DNA from: Ischnura elegans
Taxonomy: Eukaryota; Arthropoda; Insecta; Odonata; Coenagrionidae
Assembly: GCF_921293095.1 (NCBI RefSeq)
Contig: NC_060257.1
Coordinates: 93,981,449 to 94,045,448, forward strand
Length of the DNA stretch: 64,000 nt
Direction: 5' to 3'
In this document: positions 43,412 to 53,971 of the stretch, in pieces
Numbering within the stretch: the stretch's first letter is position 1
Layout: the number at the start of each line of letters is the position of its first letter
Made by a program: the position numbers and the translations under genes
The notes under the pieces: generated by a model
Database searches by the model: none
What the model saw: only the letters and a program-made list of their open reading frames with translations
What the model was told of the DNA's origin: nothing

Positions 43412-46400
43412 ATGGCTGGAGTAATAGGCTCGGTTGGCGAGTTTGATAGTACGATAGACACGTGGTCGTCGTCTGTCGAACGATTTGAATTGTTCGTGGA
43501 ATGTAACGAGATAAATGCGAGTAAGAAAGTAAGTACTCTCTTAACCGTTGTGGGAGTTAAAACATTTAATTTGATTCGTGATTTGTGCACGCCGAACAAA
43601 CCATCGTCAAAGACGTATGGCGAGTTAGTAAAGCTGGTAGAGGACCATCTTTACCCGGCACCATCATTTATTGCTGAGCGCTACAAATTCAGCAAGAGAA
43701 ATCAAAATGAGGGGGAGACGGTAGCTGATTACATCGCAAACCTCAAAAAGCTGTCAATATACTGCCAGTTCGGGTCTTCCTTAAATGACTATTTAAGGGA
43801 TCGCCTAGTAAGTGGCATCAGGAATGAGTCGACGAAACAGCGACTACTTGCAGAGGCCAACTTGAGTTTCGAGCAGGCAGTCAAGATTGCCAGCTCAGTG
43901 GAGGCAGCAGAGAAGAACGCAGCAGCCTTGGCTGTCCAAGGAGTCGACAACGGCGGCCGAGTACAGCACATCGCATCGTGGAGAGCAACGCAAAGGATCA
44001 ACAACCCTACATCAACCAGGTCAAACTCAGTGTCCAGGGATAGTGGTGTGAAGTGTTTCTGTTGTGGGCAAATTGGGCATGTAAAGAATCAGTGTAAATT
44101 GTATGGTGTTACTTGCCATAAGTGTGGGAAGAAAAACCACATTGCCAAGGTTTGTCGATCGACGAGTGCGTTGACAAGTGCGACAACTGTGCGTAATAAT
44201 AGTTACGGCCATTCCAGACCACCAAAATGTAAGTCTTTTAATAAGTCTATGTTAAAGCCAAAACACAATTTCGTGGGTTCGGAAAAATGTTCCGATACGC
44301 CAAGTGCTTTTTGTGTGGGAAATCAAGCTGACGATTTGCACATCGAAGATATTCAGCACATGTTTGTCATGTATGAGGAACATACCGAGAAAGTCAAAGT
44401 TGACCCAATAAGGGTAGATATTGTCGTTCAGGGTGAAATGACTACGTTCGAAGTAGACACAGGAGCAAGTGTGACTGTTATTAGTGATACATTTTACAAG
44501 AATAATCTAAGTTCTTGTACGCTTTACCCTAGCGAGTTAAAGCTATGTTCCTATACCAATCAACCGATTGTTCCAATTGGTAAAATTAGAGTCAAGGTCA
44601 GCTATCAGAATGTAAATAAACTTCTTGATATGTATGTAATCCAAGGGGGATCACATCCGTTAATAGGACGTGATTGGCTTAAAATATTGGGCATAGACAT
44701 TTCCTTCAAAAATAAATCCGATCTGTACGGAATTAGCGATTCAAGTAAAATATTTGATAACTTTGATTTAATGGTTAACAATTTAGTAAAAAAGTTCCCT
44801 GAAGTTTTTACCAATAAATTAGGCCAGTACAAAGGCGAACCAGTAGAATTAATTCTGAAAGAGAGTGCTAAGCCTAAATATTTCAAGCCAAGACCCATTC
44901 CCTTTTCCTTAAAGTCAAAGGTTGAGAGTGAATTGCAACGTCTAGTGGACGAAAAAGTGCTAATGCCTGTACGTAGCTGCAATTGGGGTACGCCAATTGT
45001 GCCCGTGTTAAAAGCTAATGGTGACATCAGAATCTGTGGGGATTTTAAGGTCACACTAAACCAGTATTTGGAGGTTGATAAATACCCCATACCTCGCATT
45101 GAGGATTTATTTGTAAGCATGCATAAAGGTAGGCATTTTAGCAAAATTGATTTAAGCAATGCATTTATGCAATTGACCTTAGATTCTGAGTCACAAAAGC
45201 TTTGTACTATTAGCACACACAAGGGTCTCTTCTCTTACTGCAGAGTGCCCTATGGTATTTCGAGTGCTCCAGGAGTATTTCAAAAGGCCATTGAACAAAC
45301 CTTAGCAGGGTTAGAAGGTACTGTTGTGTTTTTAGATGACATTTTTGTTAGTGCACCGGATACTAAAACTCATTATAAGCGATTGGAGGCTGTGTGTAAA
45401 CGTCTTAGTGAATGTGGTCTAACAGTCAAAAAGGAAAAATGTAAATTTTTTGCAAGTAAGGTTGAATATTTAGGGTTTAAAATTGATAAAGACGGATTGC
45501 ACACATCCCAAGATAAAGTAGCTGCGATTGTGAATGCACCCATACCAAAATCAGTCAATGAAGTTCGAGCATTTATTGGTCTTGTGAATTATTATTCTAA
45601 GTTTATTAAAAACATGTCAACCATTTTAAATCCGATGTATAAACTTCTACGTAAAGATGTTCCGTTCAAATTTGGCAAAGACTGTCTTTATGCATTCAAT
45701 GAAGTAAAGAAAATCTTGACGCAAGCACCTGTGTTGGCACACTATGATCCAACACTGCCCGTGAAATTGGCAGTTGACGCCAGCTCCACCGGACTTGGTG
45801 CTGTTTTAAGCATAGTCACTCAGGAGGGTGTCGAAAGGCCAGTTGCATTTCATTCGCGAACCTTATCTCCTGCCGAGTGTGGGTACTCGCAGATAGATAA
45901 GGAGGCATTAGCAGTTGTTTTTGGCGTCAAGAAGTTCAACCAATATTTGTACGGACGGAAGTTTACTTTATGTACCGATCACAGACCCTTAGTAAGCATT
46001 TTCGGCCCAAAAAGGGGATTACCTGTTTTCGCCGCGAGTAGACTGCAGAGATATGCTTTGTTTTTATCAGGGTATAATTTTGATGTTCAGTACGTTAAAT
46101 CTGAAAAACATGGTAATGCTGACGCTCTTTCACGTATGCCATTACCTGACTTACACTCTGTTAATGAAGAAACAAAATTGGTAGGAACTTATTTGCATTG
46201 TATAGCTGAGAGTTCCGTACCACTAAATTTTGAACATGTAAGAAAAGAAACACAGAGTGATCCTATCTTAAAGAAGGTGTATAATTATGTAATGAATGGG
46301 TGGCCTAACTTTATCTCAGAGGAAAATAGTGAGTTACAGCCATATTTCTTAAGGAAAGATGAACTGACTGTAGAGCATGGTATTATTATGTGGGGGTACA

Positions 46401-47626
46401 AAATTGTTGTTCCAAGTAAATTGCGTGACTATGTTCTGAACGAATTGCATTCGGGTCATCTAGGTATTGTAAAGATGAAATCTGTGGCTAGAAATTATGT
46501 TTGGTTCCCTAATATTGATAGACGAATAGAAGACCTAGCTAACAATTGCTCGCCTTGCCTTAGAGAACGTTCTAGCCCTCCCAAGAGTGAACTTCATGTG
46601 TGGCATTATCCCGCTTCTCCTTGGGAGAGGTTACATGTGGATTACTTGGGCCCTTTTAAAGGAAAGATGTATTTAGTGGTGATTGATGCTCATACTAAGT
46701 GGCTTGAGGTATTTGAAGTTAGCTCTACCTCGGCTAAGGTAACCATAGAAAAGCTCAGAGAGCTATTTTCAAGATTTGGACTACCTGTTTCCTTACATTC
46801 CGATAATGGCCCACCTTTCACTTCATTAGAATTTAGAAATTTTATGGTATCAAATGGTGTGAAGCACTCATTTTCGCCGCCATACCACCCTCGATCTAAT
46901 GGCCAGGCGGAGAGTTCTGTTAAGTATGCTAAGCATAAGTTAAGTTGCGCTTTTGTAGAAAATGCAGATGTAAATATTGCCCTGAGTAATATATTGTTTA
47001 GTTACAGAAACTCTATTCATAGTACTACGAATGAAACCCCTGCTAAACTAATGTTTGGTAGACCTTTAAGATCCAGACTAGATCTATTGAGGCCTAATGT
47101 GGTCAAGAGAGTGGGACTTAAGCAAGAAAAACAAAAAGAGTATTTTGGTGTTAAGAAAACAAGGATTTTGTTTGAAAATCAACCTGTTCTAATTAGGGAT
47201 TATCGCTGTAAAGACAAATGGGTTGAAGGGATCGTATTAAAACAATTAAGTGGTGTAATGTATTCTGTAATGTTCAAGTCTGGTTTTGTTTGTAACAGAC
47301 ATATTGATCAGCTCATTGGGATGAATTCCAGCTCAGTGTATGCCAATTCTGATGATGTTAAAACGGGTGATTTCAATGTCAATAATGACGCAGTAGCGGA
47401 GAGGTTCCCAAACAAAAACAACCTTTCCCCTCACTCCTCACCCACCTCTAGCATTCCCAGTACGCCACGTTTGCCTCACGCATCCCCATCGCTGCAATCC
47501 CCGGTTCCTTCTCACTCTGACACTCAGTCAAATGCAAGTGTTCCATCTCCAAACGAGGGATCAGCTGTTGATAAAAGATACCCTCAGCGCATTAGGAAGC
47601 CGGTTGATAGATTTCAATCGCAATGA
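43412..47626 (+). CDS. Gag-Pol polyprotein of Ty3/Gypsy (Mag-like) element
   Basis: One frame of 1404 residues. Gag (about 1-210) is followed by two CCHC zinc knuckles at residues 215-228 and 235-248. The aspartic protease has DTGAS with Asp349 and the later HPLIGRDWL motif. The RT has DKYPIPRIEDLF, FSKIDLSNAFMQL, the VPYGISSAPGVFQ block and FLDD with Asp642-Asp643. RNase H starts at LAVDAS (Asp789) and ends before ADALSRMPL. Integrase has an HHCC zinc-binding segment (ELHSGHLG to NCSPC) and the catalytic triad Asp1077, Asp1131, Glu1167, a D,D35E spacing. A Ser/Pro-rich tail ends the protein. All catalytic residues are present, so it is potentially active. Gag and Pol are fused in one frame without a shift. 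The Mag-like assignment is by motif impression only. Confidence 0.95.
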   Translation: MAGVIGSVGEFDSTIDTWSSSVERFELFVECNEINASKKVSTLLTVVGVKTFNLIRDLCTPNKPSSKTYGELVKLVEDHLYPAPSFIAERYKFSKRNQNEGETVADYIANLKKLSIYCQFGSSLNDYLRDRLVSGIRNESTKQRLLAEANLSFEQAVKIASSVEAAEKNAAALAVQGVDNGGRVQHIASWRATQRINNPTSTRSNSVSRDSGVKCFCCGQIGHVKNQCKLYGVTCHKCGKKNHIAKVCRSTSALTSATTVRNNSYGHSRPPKCKSFNKSMLKPKHNFVGSEKCSDTPSAFCVGNQADDLHIEDIQHMFVMYEEHTEKVKVDPIRVDIVVQGEMTTFEVDTGASVTVISDTFYKNNLSSCTLYPSELKLCSYTNQPIVPIGKIRVKVSYQNVNKLLDMYVIQGGSHPLIGRDWLKILGIDISFKNKSDLYGISDSSKIFDNFDLMVNNLVKKFPEVFTNKLGQYKGEPVELILKESAKPKYFKPRPIPFSLKSKVESELQRLVDEKVLMPVRSCNWGTPIVPVLKANGDIRICGDFKVTLNQYLEVDKYPIPRIEDLFVSMHKGRHFSKIDLSNAFMQLTLDSESQKLCTISTHKGLFSYCRVPYGISSAPGVFQKAIEQTLAGLEGTVVFLDDIFVSAPDTKTHYKRLEAVCKRLSECGLTVKKEKCKFFASKVEYLGFKIDKDGLHTSQDKVAAIVNAPIPKSVNEVRAFIGLVNYYSKFIKNMSTILNPMYKLLRKDVPFKFGKDCLYAFNEVKKILTQAPVLAHYDPTLPVKLAVDASSTGLGAVLSIVTQEGVERPVAFHSRTLSPAECGYSQIDKEALAVVFGVKKFNQYLYGRKFTLCTDHRPLVSIFGPKRGLPVFAASRLQRYALFLSGYNFDVQYVKSEKHGNADALSRMPLPDLHSVNEETKLVGTYLHCIAESSVPLNFEHVRKETQSDPILKKVYNYVMNGWPNFISEENSELQPYFLRKDELTVEHGIIMWGYKIVVPSKLRDYVLNELHSGHLGIVKMKSVARNYVWFPNIDRRIEDLANNCSPCLRERSSPPKSELHVWHYPASPWERLHVDYLGPFKGKMYLVVIDAHTKWLEVFEVSSTSAKVTIEKLRELFSRFGLPVSLHSDNGPPFTSLEFRNFMVSNGVKHSFSPPYHPRSNGQAESSVKYAKHKLSCAFVENADVNIALSNILFSYRNSIHSTTNETPAKLMFGRPLRSRLDLLRPNVVKRVGLKQEKQKEYFGVKKTRILFENQPVLIRDYRCKDKWVEGIVLKQLSGVMYSVMFKSGFVCNRHIDQLIGMNSSSVYANSDDVKTGDFNVNNDAVAERFPNKNNLSPHSSPTSSIPSTPRLPHASPSLQSPVPSHSDTQSNASVPSPNEGSAVDKRYPQRIRKPVDRFQSQ

Positions 47627-47819
47627 TCTTGTTTATTTGGTTATATTTGAGAGTTTAGTTGGTGTTTATATTAGTTTTTATAGTTTATGCATTGTTACAC
47701 TGCTATTGTTATTGCCTTATATTTCCAAATATGTGTTTCCAAGAATTGTTAAATTTTTGTTTATTGAAACAAATTTATTTTTTTTGTTATTAAGTTTTGT
47801 TCTATGATGTAACCATTTT

Positions 47820-47833
47820 TGAAAGGGAGGAAT
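47820..47833 (+). other. Polypurine tract
   Basis: GAAAGGGAGGAAT lies immediately before the right LTR, the expected plus-strand primer. Confidence 0.75.
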
Positions 47834-48010
47834 TGTTGTATTTGTGCTGGAAATAAATGAGGCTCGATTGGCTCGACCGGCACGCCGCCTACCCCGGCTT
47901 ATCAGCGGCAGTTGTGAGCTCGAGCAGTTGCTACCCTACCTGCCGCCGAGCCAGTCGGACTCGCTGAACTGAAAACCACGTTGTCTTGAGTCATTGAGCG
48001 GTACACCACA
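47834..48010 (+). repeat. Right LTR
   Basis: 177 bp, identical to the left LTR except one base (GAAAACC here, GAAAATC on the left). Confidence 0.93.
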
Positions 48011-48015
48011 GTAAT

Positions 48016-48190
48016 ATTAGTGTAAAACATGTAAATTAAAATTTAAAAATGCAGAGCAATTTAAAAAAGCAATTAAGTGCGGTTGTAATTTTCCTGAAAT
48101 TTTGGTTTCATAAAATTTTCTGTGCTACAACTTAAACGACCATGGCTTGCCCCCCTCTAGTTTTGCTCCTGGGTACCCCTTTGGTTTGAC
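48016..48190 (+). repeat. Older repeat split by the Gypsy insertion, right part
   Basis: Continuation of 43015-43129 after the Gypsy element, ending near CTGGGTACCCCTTTGG, the inverted counterpart of the left start. Confidence 0.4.
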
Positions 48191-48640
48191 AGGATCGGAT
48201 TGCCGGCTTAAGATCCACGAAGGAGGCTCCGATGTCCGTGCAGAAACGACGCAGCCTTCCACTCGGCTCCAAAGCAGAGACCCACGATCGATGCTTGCGA
48301 CAAGACAAGACAAATCGCAAGCGACAAATCGACCCCCTCGGCAACACTTATCCGTTTCACTTCGGAGTCCAACTCCCAGAAGCAATGCAGGATATTCTCG
48401 AATCCACGGTCCACGGCGTCGTTGATGCCAATATGCGTCACGAGCAACAATCTAGAGCACTTCTCACCCCGCACCAACCACCTGCGTCACCAGTGGAACA
48501 CCGCCACTCAGTATGCACCATGGTGTCACACGGTCGCTTACACCCTCGTGGTCTGCCCTTTCAGGCACCGGACCATCACACGACGGACATAACTACTCCC
48601 TATCACTACAATGCCCCCTTTCCACTCTGACGCCTCTTCC
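48191..48640 (-). pseudogene. Possible retroelement fragment with hydrolase-like motif
   Basis: On the minus strand, LLVTHIGINDA near 48410-48440 followed by a helical stretch ending EVKRI resembles the GTND-type block of the SGNH-hydrolase (esterase) domain carried by some LINE ORF1 proteins. The remainder (CFGAEWKAASFLHGHRS) vaguely fits the same domain's C-terminal block. Frames on the opposite strand are open only as its complement. Weak call. Confidence 0.25.
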
Positions 48641-49048
48641 TAGGTGACGGGGTCGGGGTAGGAATAGGCACGGCATATACCTCTGAGTTTCCCTCCGACA
48701 GCAACTGCTATCTATACGACTTGCCTCAGTATCCCCCAAACCTCGTCTTAGAGTGACTCTACCACTGTCCCTCCGAGACGCGACCCTCCAAACCTCTGGC
48801 TTACAGGGTGGCGTGACCCCTTCATTGAGAGATGGACCTCGTGGAAGGCTCTCGATCGACCAGTCGATGTTTGCAATCGGATGAACCCGTGCAGCCCCTG
48901 GGGCACGGCGACCTTTCAGAGAACCACCCGAAAAGCTATTCCTCTCAGGTCAAAAGTTATAAAATCAGCTGCGCGACTACATTTGGTCAGGATTTTGGGT
49001 TAACAAAGTTCATTGCATGACCTGGCTCTCGCAACACATGTTGAGCAA
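48641..49048. other. No gene recognised
   Basis: Balanced composition, no motif or repeat end recognised. Confidence 0.3.
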
Positions 49049-49310
49049 TTAATGATTTCTCTTCTTGCTGTTCTTCAGTCTTTTTATTCTGCATTGTATG
49101 ACCCTCTTGGTTTGTCCTACATATGAGCTACATTGGAAGTCGTACACACCCTCGTGAATATCAGGTGGTAAGAAGTTTTTCACTGGCATGAGTAAACAGG
49201 CCATTTTATTTCCACTTCCAAACCTAGCTTTATTATGATTTTTAAAAAGGGCTCGTGCTATCCTCTCCGTGGTTACGATTGGGATGAAAGCACGAGCAAC
49301 AGGCACGCGC
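49049..49310 (-). pseudogene. Penelope-like GIY-YIG fragment, minus strand
   Basis: Minus-strand frame: ERIARALFKNHNKARFGSGNK, then DIHEGVYDFQCSSYVGQTKR and a basic tail. GVYDFQC and YVGQTKR are the two halves of the GIY-YIG nuclease core, and the preceding segment is the usual Penelope RT-nuclease linker. The RT part is missing. It lies head to head with the plus-strand copy at 49960-51830, across the inverted repeat at 49405-49636. Confidence 0.75.
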
Positions 49311-49404
49311 GCTCTCAGTCTGACGTCACCGTAAAAATATCAGACACCTAAAAGCACTCTCCTCTTATTCTCCTTCACTTGCACTGCAAAGGTATACAGT
49401 GTAC

Positions 49405-49636
49405 ACGTCAGCATTCATGAATGTGCCCTTGGCACGAAAAACTCATTGTAGAATAAATGGAATTTGAAGCATTGGGAAGTAAATACCAGGTCAAGAGTAT
49501 TATAGTATATACCGTAAGAGTATAGTATACACTAGTCCATAACACTCTTGACAAGGTATTTCCTTCCCAATTCTTCACATTCTATTTATTCTACAATGTT
49601 TTTTCATGCCAAGGGCACATTTATGAAGGCTGACGT
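49405..49636. repeat. Inverted repeat between two Penelope copies
   Basis: Arms 49405-49497 and 49542-49636 are inverted copies with mismatches (for example TGTGCCCTTGGCA matched by TGCCAAGGGCACA, and GTAGAATAAATGGAAT matched with one or two changes). The spacer of about 45 bp contains short TATAGTATA repeats. Outward on each side lies a Penelope-like copy pointing away, so this is probably the joined 5' ends of the two copies. Confidence 0.65.
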
Positions 49637-49959
49637 GCTGGTTTTCATGCGCACCGAAGCAAAAGAAACATATTGCTTCATATCCGTGTCATTTGTAAGA
49701 TTAATAACTCCTATAATAATAACACTCTGACGGTGACCAGAGCGGGCAAAGGCAATAGTTTAGCGGTTTTACACTAGGTAGATTATGTAAACAAATGTAA
49801 GGATTATTTAAGTGATGATAAAAATTTCGTATTTTAGAGAAAGACCCTAAAAATTGCTTGCAGAAGGACTTAACATCTTCCCTAGGAGCCTGTTCTTCCT
49901 TATTGAGCAGTAAAAATAAATGGGATCTCAATCGAATTTGTCGGTCAAATGGACTACAG

Positions 49960-51830
49960 ATAACTAACTGGTGTTCCAATCCGCCCTATGGTTTCTCATA
50001 ATATTGCCCCAAGTCATCATTTGGCCCAGAAAGTGGAGATCTTATTCGGTTATTTTTCGAATTTTAAATCAACTTATGCCATTAAAAATTCTGCAGATTT
50101 GGCGTGTAAGTTTTCGTCAATTTCACCACCACCGAATGGAAAATTGATCTCTTTTGACGTTAAAAACACGCTTCTTTCAGTGCCAGCCAAAGAGGCGGTT
50201 TCTATCCCTTTCAACATTTGGAGGAGAAGAGCTGCAGTCATTAAAGACTTTACTATCCTATGCAATCTGTGCATTTCCCTAAATTACTTTTATTTTTCTG
50301 GCGTTTGCTACGCTCAAACACATGGATTAGCAATCGGTTCACCCCTTTCCCCGATCTTAGGGGAGGTATTTTTGAATAATCTAGAGGTACAACTTTTCAA
50401 TTTTGAAGGCCCTCTCCTCAAAAATGTTTTCACTGCTACCGTTACGTTGATGAAATCATTTTCCGTTGGAAGGGACAGCTAAATCAATTTAAGGTAAAGC
50501 TCAACTCTTCACATCCGTCAATAACGTTTACAGCAGAGGTGGGGATAAAGATTCTGGAATTCCTAGAACTGACAATAAAATTTAGAAATAAATCAATTTT
50601 CTGGAAAAGTACTTTCACAGATGTTGTTATTTCAAAAAATTCTAATCACCATTTTTTTATTTATCACCATCATTTTATTCGCTCAAAATACTTGCTTTTT
50701 ATGCGTAAATACACCGCCTACTTTGTGTATCCCTTACTCTGATTTCGAAAAGGAGGTAGCGTGCCGGAATGGATACGAGGAAAAAGTGGTAGACTCACTA
50801 TTCGAAGAAAATTTAAAGAAAACTTAGCTGTCAATGACAAACCTCTCCCCGATTATGGTATAATCTGCTGGGGCAGTGCATACATGAACACATTAAAGTG
50901 TGCACTCATTTTGCAAAAAAAATAATTAGGGTAATACTGTCTAAAAATTACTATGAGCACTCATTTCCGTTGTTTGTGGCCCTAAATTTGTTGCCACTAA
51001 GGCATTTGTATTTATTCAAAGTGCTTAAATTGTTTTTTGCCAGAAGTGGAAATATGCCGAGTGTAAGTGACAAATATAAATATAATTTAAGGAATGAGTC
51101 ATTTATAGTTGCAAATAGACCAAAGTTAACGGTATATAAACGCTGTTTTATTTACATGGGGCCAAAATTATTTCATCTACTGCCCGCCAGAATTAAAAAA
51201 ATTAAAACCACAAATGTCATGTTGAGACTTGCTAAAGGCTGGCTCTTCTCGCAAGAAAAAGTTAAAATTTTATTTTGATGTTATTTACATAAAACTTAAT
51301 GTATCATGTACTGTATTATTATGTTATTGGCATACATTTTGTTAGTTGATGGTGGCTCAATTCTGGTCCTATGACCTTCGAGAACACCTAAAGCTCCTTC
51401 TCTTTTTTCATTGTATTAAGATGTAAAAAACAAATGTAGGAGTAATAAATTATTATTAATTATTATATTATTAATTCCACGGTCAAATGAAAAGTGGACA
51501 AAATCACCATTTTTAGGTCATCTATTCTATAAACTTGGAAAATTGTTCCCTAAATATAATTTTAGCGCTGTTTTTGTAATCGCATCACCTCCAGTAAATA
51601 GTTGTTTAATTCTAAAGATCATAAATGATTGTAATAACAGTTATGTTGGCTAGAATGGGAGGAAATTATATTTAAGAATTTATGAACATAAAAAACCTTT
51701 TTAAACTGTGACGACAAATCTGTGCTTTGCAAAACATTTCAATGCTTGCGTCCAATCATCTGATTTTAACTTGAACATTTTATATGAATTTGACAAAGGT
51801 AAATAACCGGATTTAGTAGAAAACTTAGCA
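49960..51830 (+). pseudogene. Penelope-like element, split by a LINE tail
   Basis: RT part: AIKNSADLACKF, then KLISFDVKNTLLSVPAKEA, then LCISLNYFYFSGVCYAQ and GLAIGSPLSPILGEVFLNNLE (49988-50400). A shifted frame continues with ILEFLELTI and ISKNSNHHF near 50550-50660. The frame ends around 50830. After the inserted LINE it resumes at about 51490 with SPFLGHLFYKLGKLFP, then NDCNNSYVG at 51625-51650, and LRIYEHK, the GIY-YIG core with a stop after YVG. The RT catalytic DD block is not preserved. More decayed than the copy at 20965-22566. Confidence 0.75.
50831..51480 (+). pseudogene. LINE tail inserted in the Penelope copy
   Basis: A frame from about 50835 gives PLPDYGIICWGSAYMNT then KKIIRVI and SFPLFVALNLLPLRHLYLFKVLKLFF. 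This is followed by YNLRN and LTVYKRCFIYMGPKLFHLLPARIKK, the classic C-terminal end of Jockey/CR1-type LINE RTs. The 3' end is an ATT-rich tail at 51445-51478. Only the terminal 150 residues or so are present, so it is strongly 5'-truncated. Confidence 0.75.
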
Positions 51831-52555
51831 AAAGGAGTGTATTCCAAGTTGTTCGGAGAAAGTCTGGTTAGTGAGAAGGTGCCGACGGTGAACTCACTTT
51901 CCCTTAAGGTGAGAGTCCCCCTAAAAAACCTTGTCTGACTCTGACTCGACCTCTGTTAGCCAAGTAAGTACCCAGTGGAAATCTCCCAATTCCTACTTCT
52001 AAATTTTACCCCACCTACACCTCCCAGCCTCATATAAATGACAGGCTAGCTGCTCTTCATTCAGACAGCTTTCATAATGGTGTGAAAACATTGTAACCGG
52101 TTGAGCAAATTAAGAATTTTGGAAAATTACTACGACAGTTTGTATCATTACTATCGGTGAATTTCCACAAAGTGAACTCGTCAGCAAGCAGTCAATCTGA
52201 TTGCGTTTCTGTCCTGACAGGGCGACACGGGTCAGCCCCAATGCACCACTTGACTTCATTCCACAGTATTCTCTCCGACTCGGAAACAACTTAAAGATTG
52301 AAATATGCCAATGATGTGGTATATGTCCACATAAATGTTGACTCGTAGAGCTACTTTCGGCGTTCATGCTCGAGTACTCACTCACTCTGAGTACCCGAAG
52401 ATGACGCGTGAATCCTTCGAACATTGTTGTACGAGCCGGCATTAAATTCGATATGAACCAAATCTTTTTCTCCATTCATTTCAAATCATTATATTTCGCA
52501 GCATCTCGCCTTACACGGTTACAAAATAAAAGCTTCTTAATTCATCTAAAACTGA
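51831..52555. other. No gene recognised
   Basis: The 121-codon minus frame at 52110-52475 has no recognised motif. No repeat ends were noted. Confidence 0.3.
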
Positions 52556-52700
52556 TGGAAAATTAGACTCGGAGCAGTTAAAGACTCGTAGGCTACGCGC
52601 TAGCCTAGATTTTATGAGAAATTGAGAACAGATCTTTCAGAGTTACACAGAGAGCATCATCTTACAAAATCATTGTTTCAAAGTCCGTGCGGTCGATATA
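52556..52700 (+). repeat. LINE fragment related to 55683-55830
   Basis: AAATTAGACTCGGAGCAGTT onward parallels 55683-55830 for about 140 bp with substitutions, including the shared GAGAAYAGAT segment. It is the same part of the same LINE family, without its 3' end. Confidence 0.6.
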
Positions 52701-53286
52701 CTTGCCAGCCATATCTGTGCATTGTCTGAGATTTAATTTTCAATGCCTGCTTCCTTTCTACTACCGCTATGAATACCTATATAGCAGGAAAATTTACTGA
52801 GTCAGTAAAAGATTAGATACATTTATTTTAAGTATTTATTTGAACCACCAATTTTAGCCTTTCCTCTTGTCATTTTTATACTCCACTGAAAGGGAAAATT
52901 GTTTACATTGTTTATTATAAAATAAGACGATAATATGCAGTCGATCTTTGTCTGGTTTTAAATCACTGGTTTGAGTCTCAGAGAGGATATTAATGCATAG
53001 TAAAAATCTTCTCTAAATGCATTCGGAAGGAAGGAAGTCTTTTTAGCATTGCCACCGACGCCACAATATTCCTAATCAAGGCTCAGCGAGGGCCTGAAAT
53101 TTTTTGGACGAATGAATTGATATGCGGTTGATATGATCTCCATCGAGAATGCAGTCTCCATCCTTGTAGAGGGTCTTTCGGGGACCCTTATAATTTCCAT
53201 GAGCCACCACGAAAATTGAAAAAAGTTGTATCTGGGAAACGTGAAATAGCTGCTGTATATGGAGTCTAGATATCCGCTGTGTAGTG
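52701..53286. other. No gene recognised; downstream of the CHK gene
   Basis: AT-rich, likely beyond the 3' end of the minus-strand kinase gene. Nothing else recognised. Confidence 0.3.
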
Positions 53287-53292
53287 TTTATT
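53287..53292 (-). terminator. Candidate polyadenylation signal of the CHK gene
   Basis: TTTATT on the plus strand is AATAAA on the minus strand, about 220 bp past the kinase stop codon. Plausible by position only. Confidence 0.35.
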
Positions 53293-53514
53293 CAATTAGC
53301 TTCCACTGTGGCCAAAACGAAGGATGCCTTTGTACGCCACGCGGATAACCTCCAAAGGACACGTTTCTTCTGCAGGAAGTAGCTCCGCTCCCGCTGAAAC
53401 GTAAAATTTTCTATCAGGTCCTGCATTTGAAAACACTCCTTCAATGTTCAGACTTTTTCTCGAGAGTACCCGAAATATTTGAATATGTAAATGGTGAGTG
53501 TAGGTTTGTGCATG

Positions 53515-53971
53515 TCACGTCCAGAGGCTTAAGAACCTGAGGCACTCCTCGTAGCTTTCGGCAACCCTGTGAGCGAAGACAGCGCTCCTTGCGGCATCCG
53601 AGAGAACTTTCTCGCCCCTGTCCCGCATGATGATGGTGGCGAAGTCGACGGGTTCCCCTTCTGCCCTCTGCTCCTCGCTGCCCAGGATTATGGAGATCCA
53701 CACGGCGCCAACCAACTTGCCGAAGAGGGCGTACTCTTCTATGCTCTCCAGGAAGGCCTCCAAAGTCATAATACCCTCGAGCGCGGCCTTGCCGACTGCC
53801 TCTTCGAGGTATCGATAATACGCCAGCAGCAGGTCTCTTCCGTGCTCGTCCCTGAAGGCCTTGGTCGTGGATAGGTGCAGGAACATCAAGATGTCTGCGG
53901 CCGGAGGAGCGTACCTTACCAGCTGTAGATCGACCAGCTTGGCATCCACAGGTTCACCTCCTGAGTCGTAC
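53515..53971 (-). CDS. CHK kinase-like protein, last exon
   Basis: Terminal exon of a protein of the CHK/EcKL family (ecdysteroid-kinase-like, small-molecule phosphotransferases of the choline-kinase fold). It starts after TTTGCAG (acceptor; exon begins at 53971) in phase 2, so Arg is split across the junction with the exon at 59263-59696. Near its start, KLVDLQLVRYAPPAADILMFL contains the metal-binding Asp of the family's D-x-Q-x-x-R block. The remainder is helical, ending CLRFLSLWT and a TGA at 53517-53515. In this family the enzyme phosphorylates steroids or xenobiotics in the cytosol; the substrate here is unknown. Confidence 0.85.

Larger units (their letters stand above)
43130..48015 (+). 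mobile_element. Complete young Ty3/Gypsy LTR retrotransposon
   Basis: Complete structure: 5-bp target duplication GTAAT (43130-43134 and 48011-48015); 177-bp LTRs (43135-43311 and 47834-48010) beginning TG and ending CA; a primer site just inside; one uninterrupted gag-pol frame; a purine tract before the right LTR. The LTRs differ at one visible base (T/C near 43287 and the matching right position). The intact frame and near-identical LTRs point to recent insertion. No envelope frame is present. Confidence 0.95.

Noticed and set aside
47532-47807. Open frame after gag-pol as a possible envelope gene
   Set aside because: Short, hydrophobic and T-rich without signal peptide plus ectodomain layout; it overlaps the end of gag-pol and the 3' untranslated region.
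48232-48630. Open frame of 132 codons on the plus strand
   Set aside because: It is complementary to the minus-strand frame with hydrolase-like motif and has no motif of its own.
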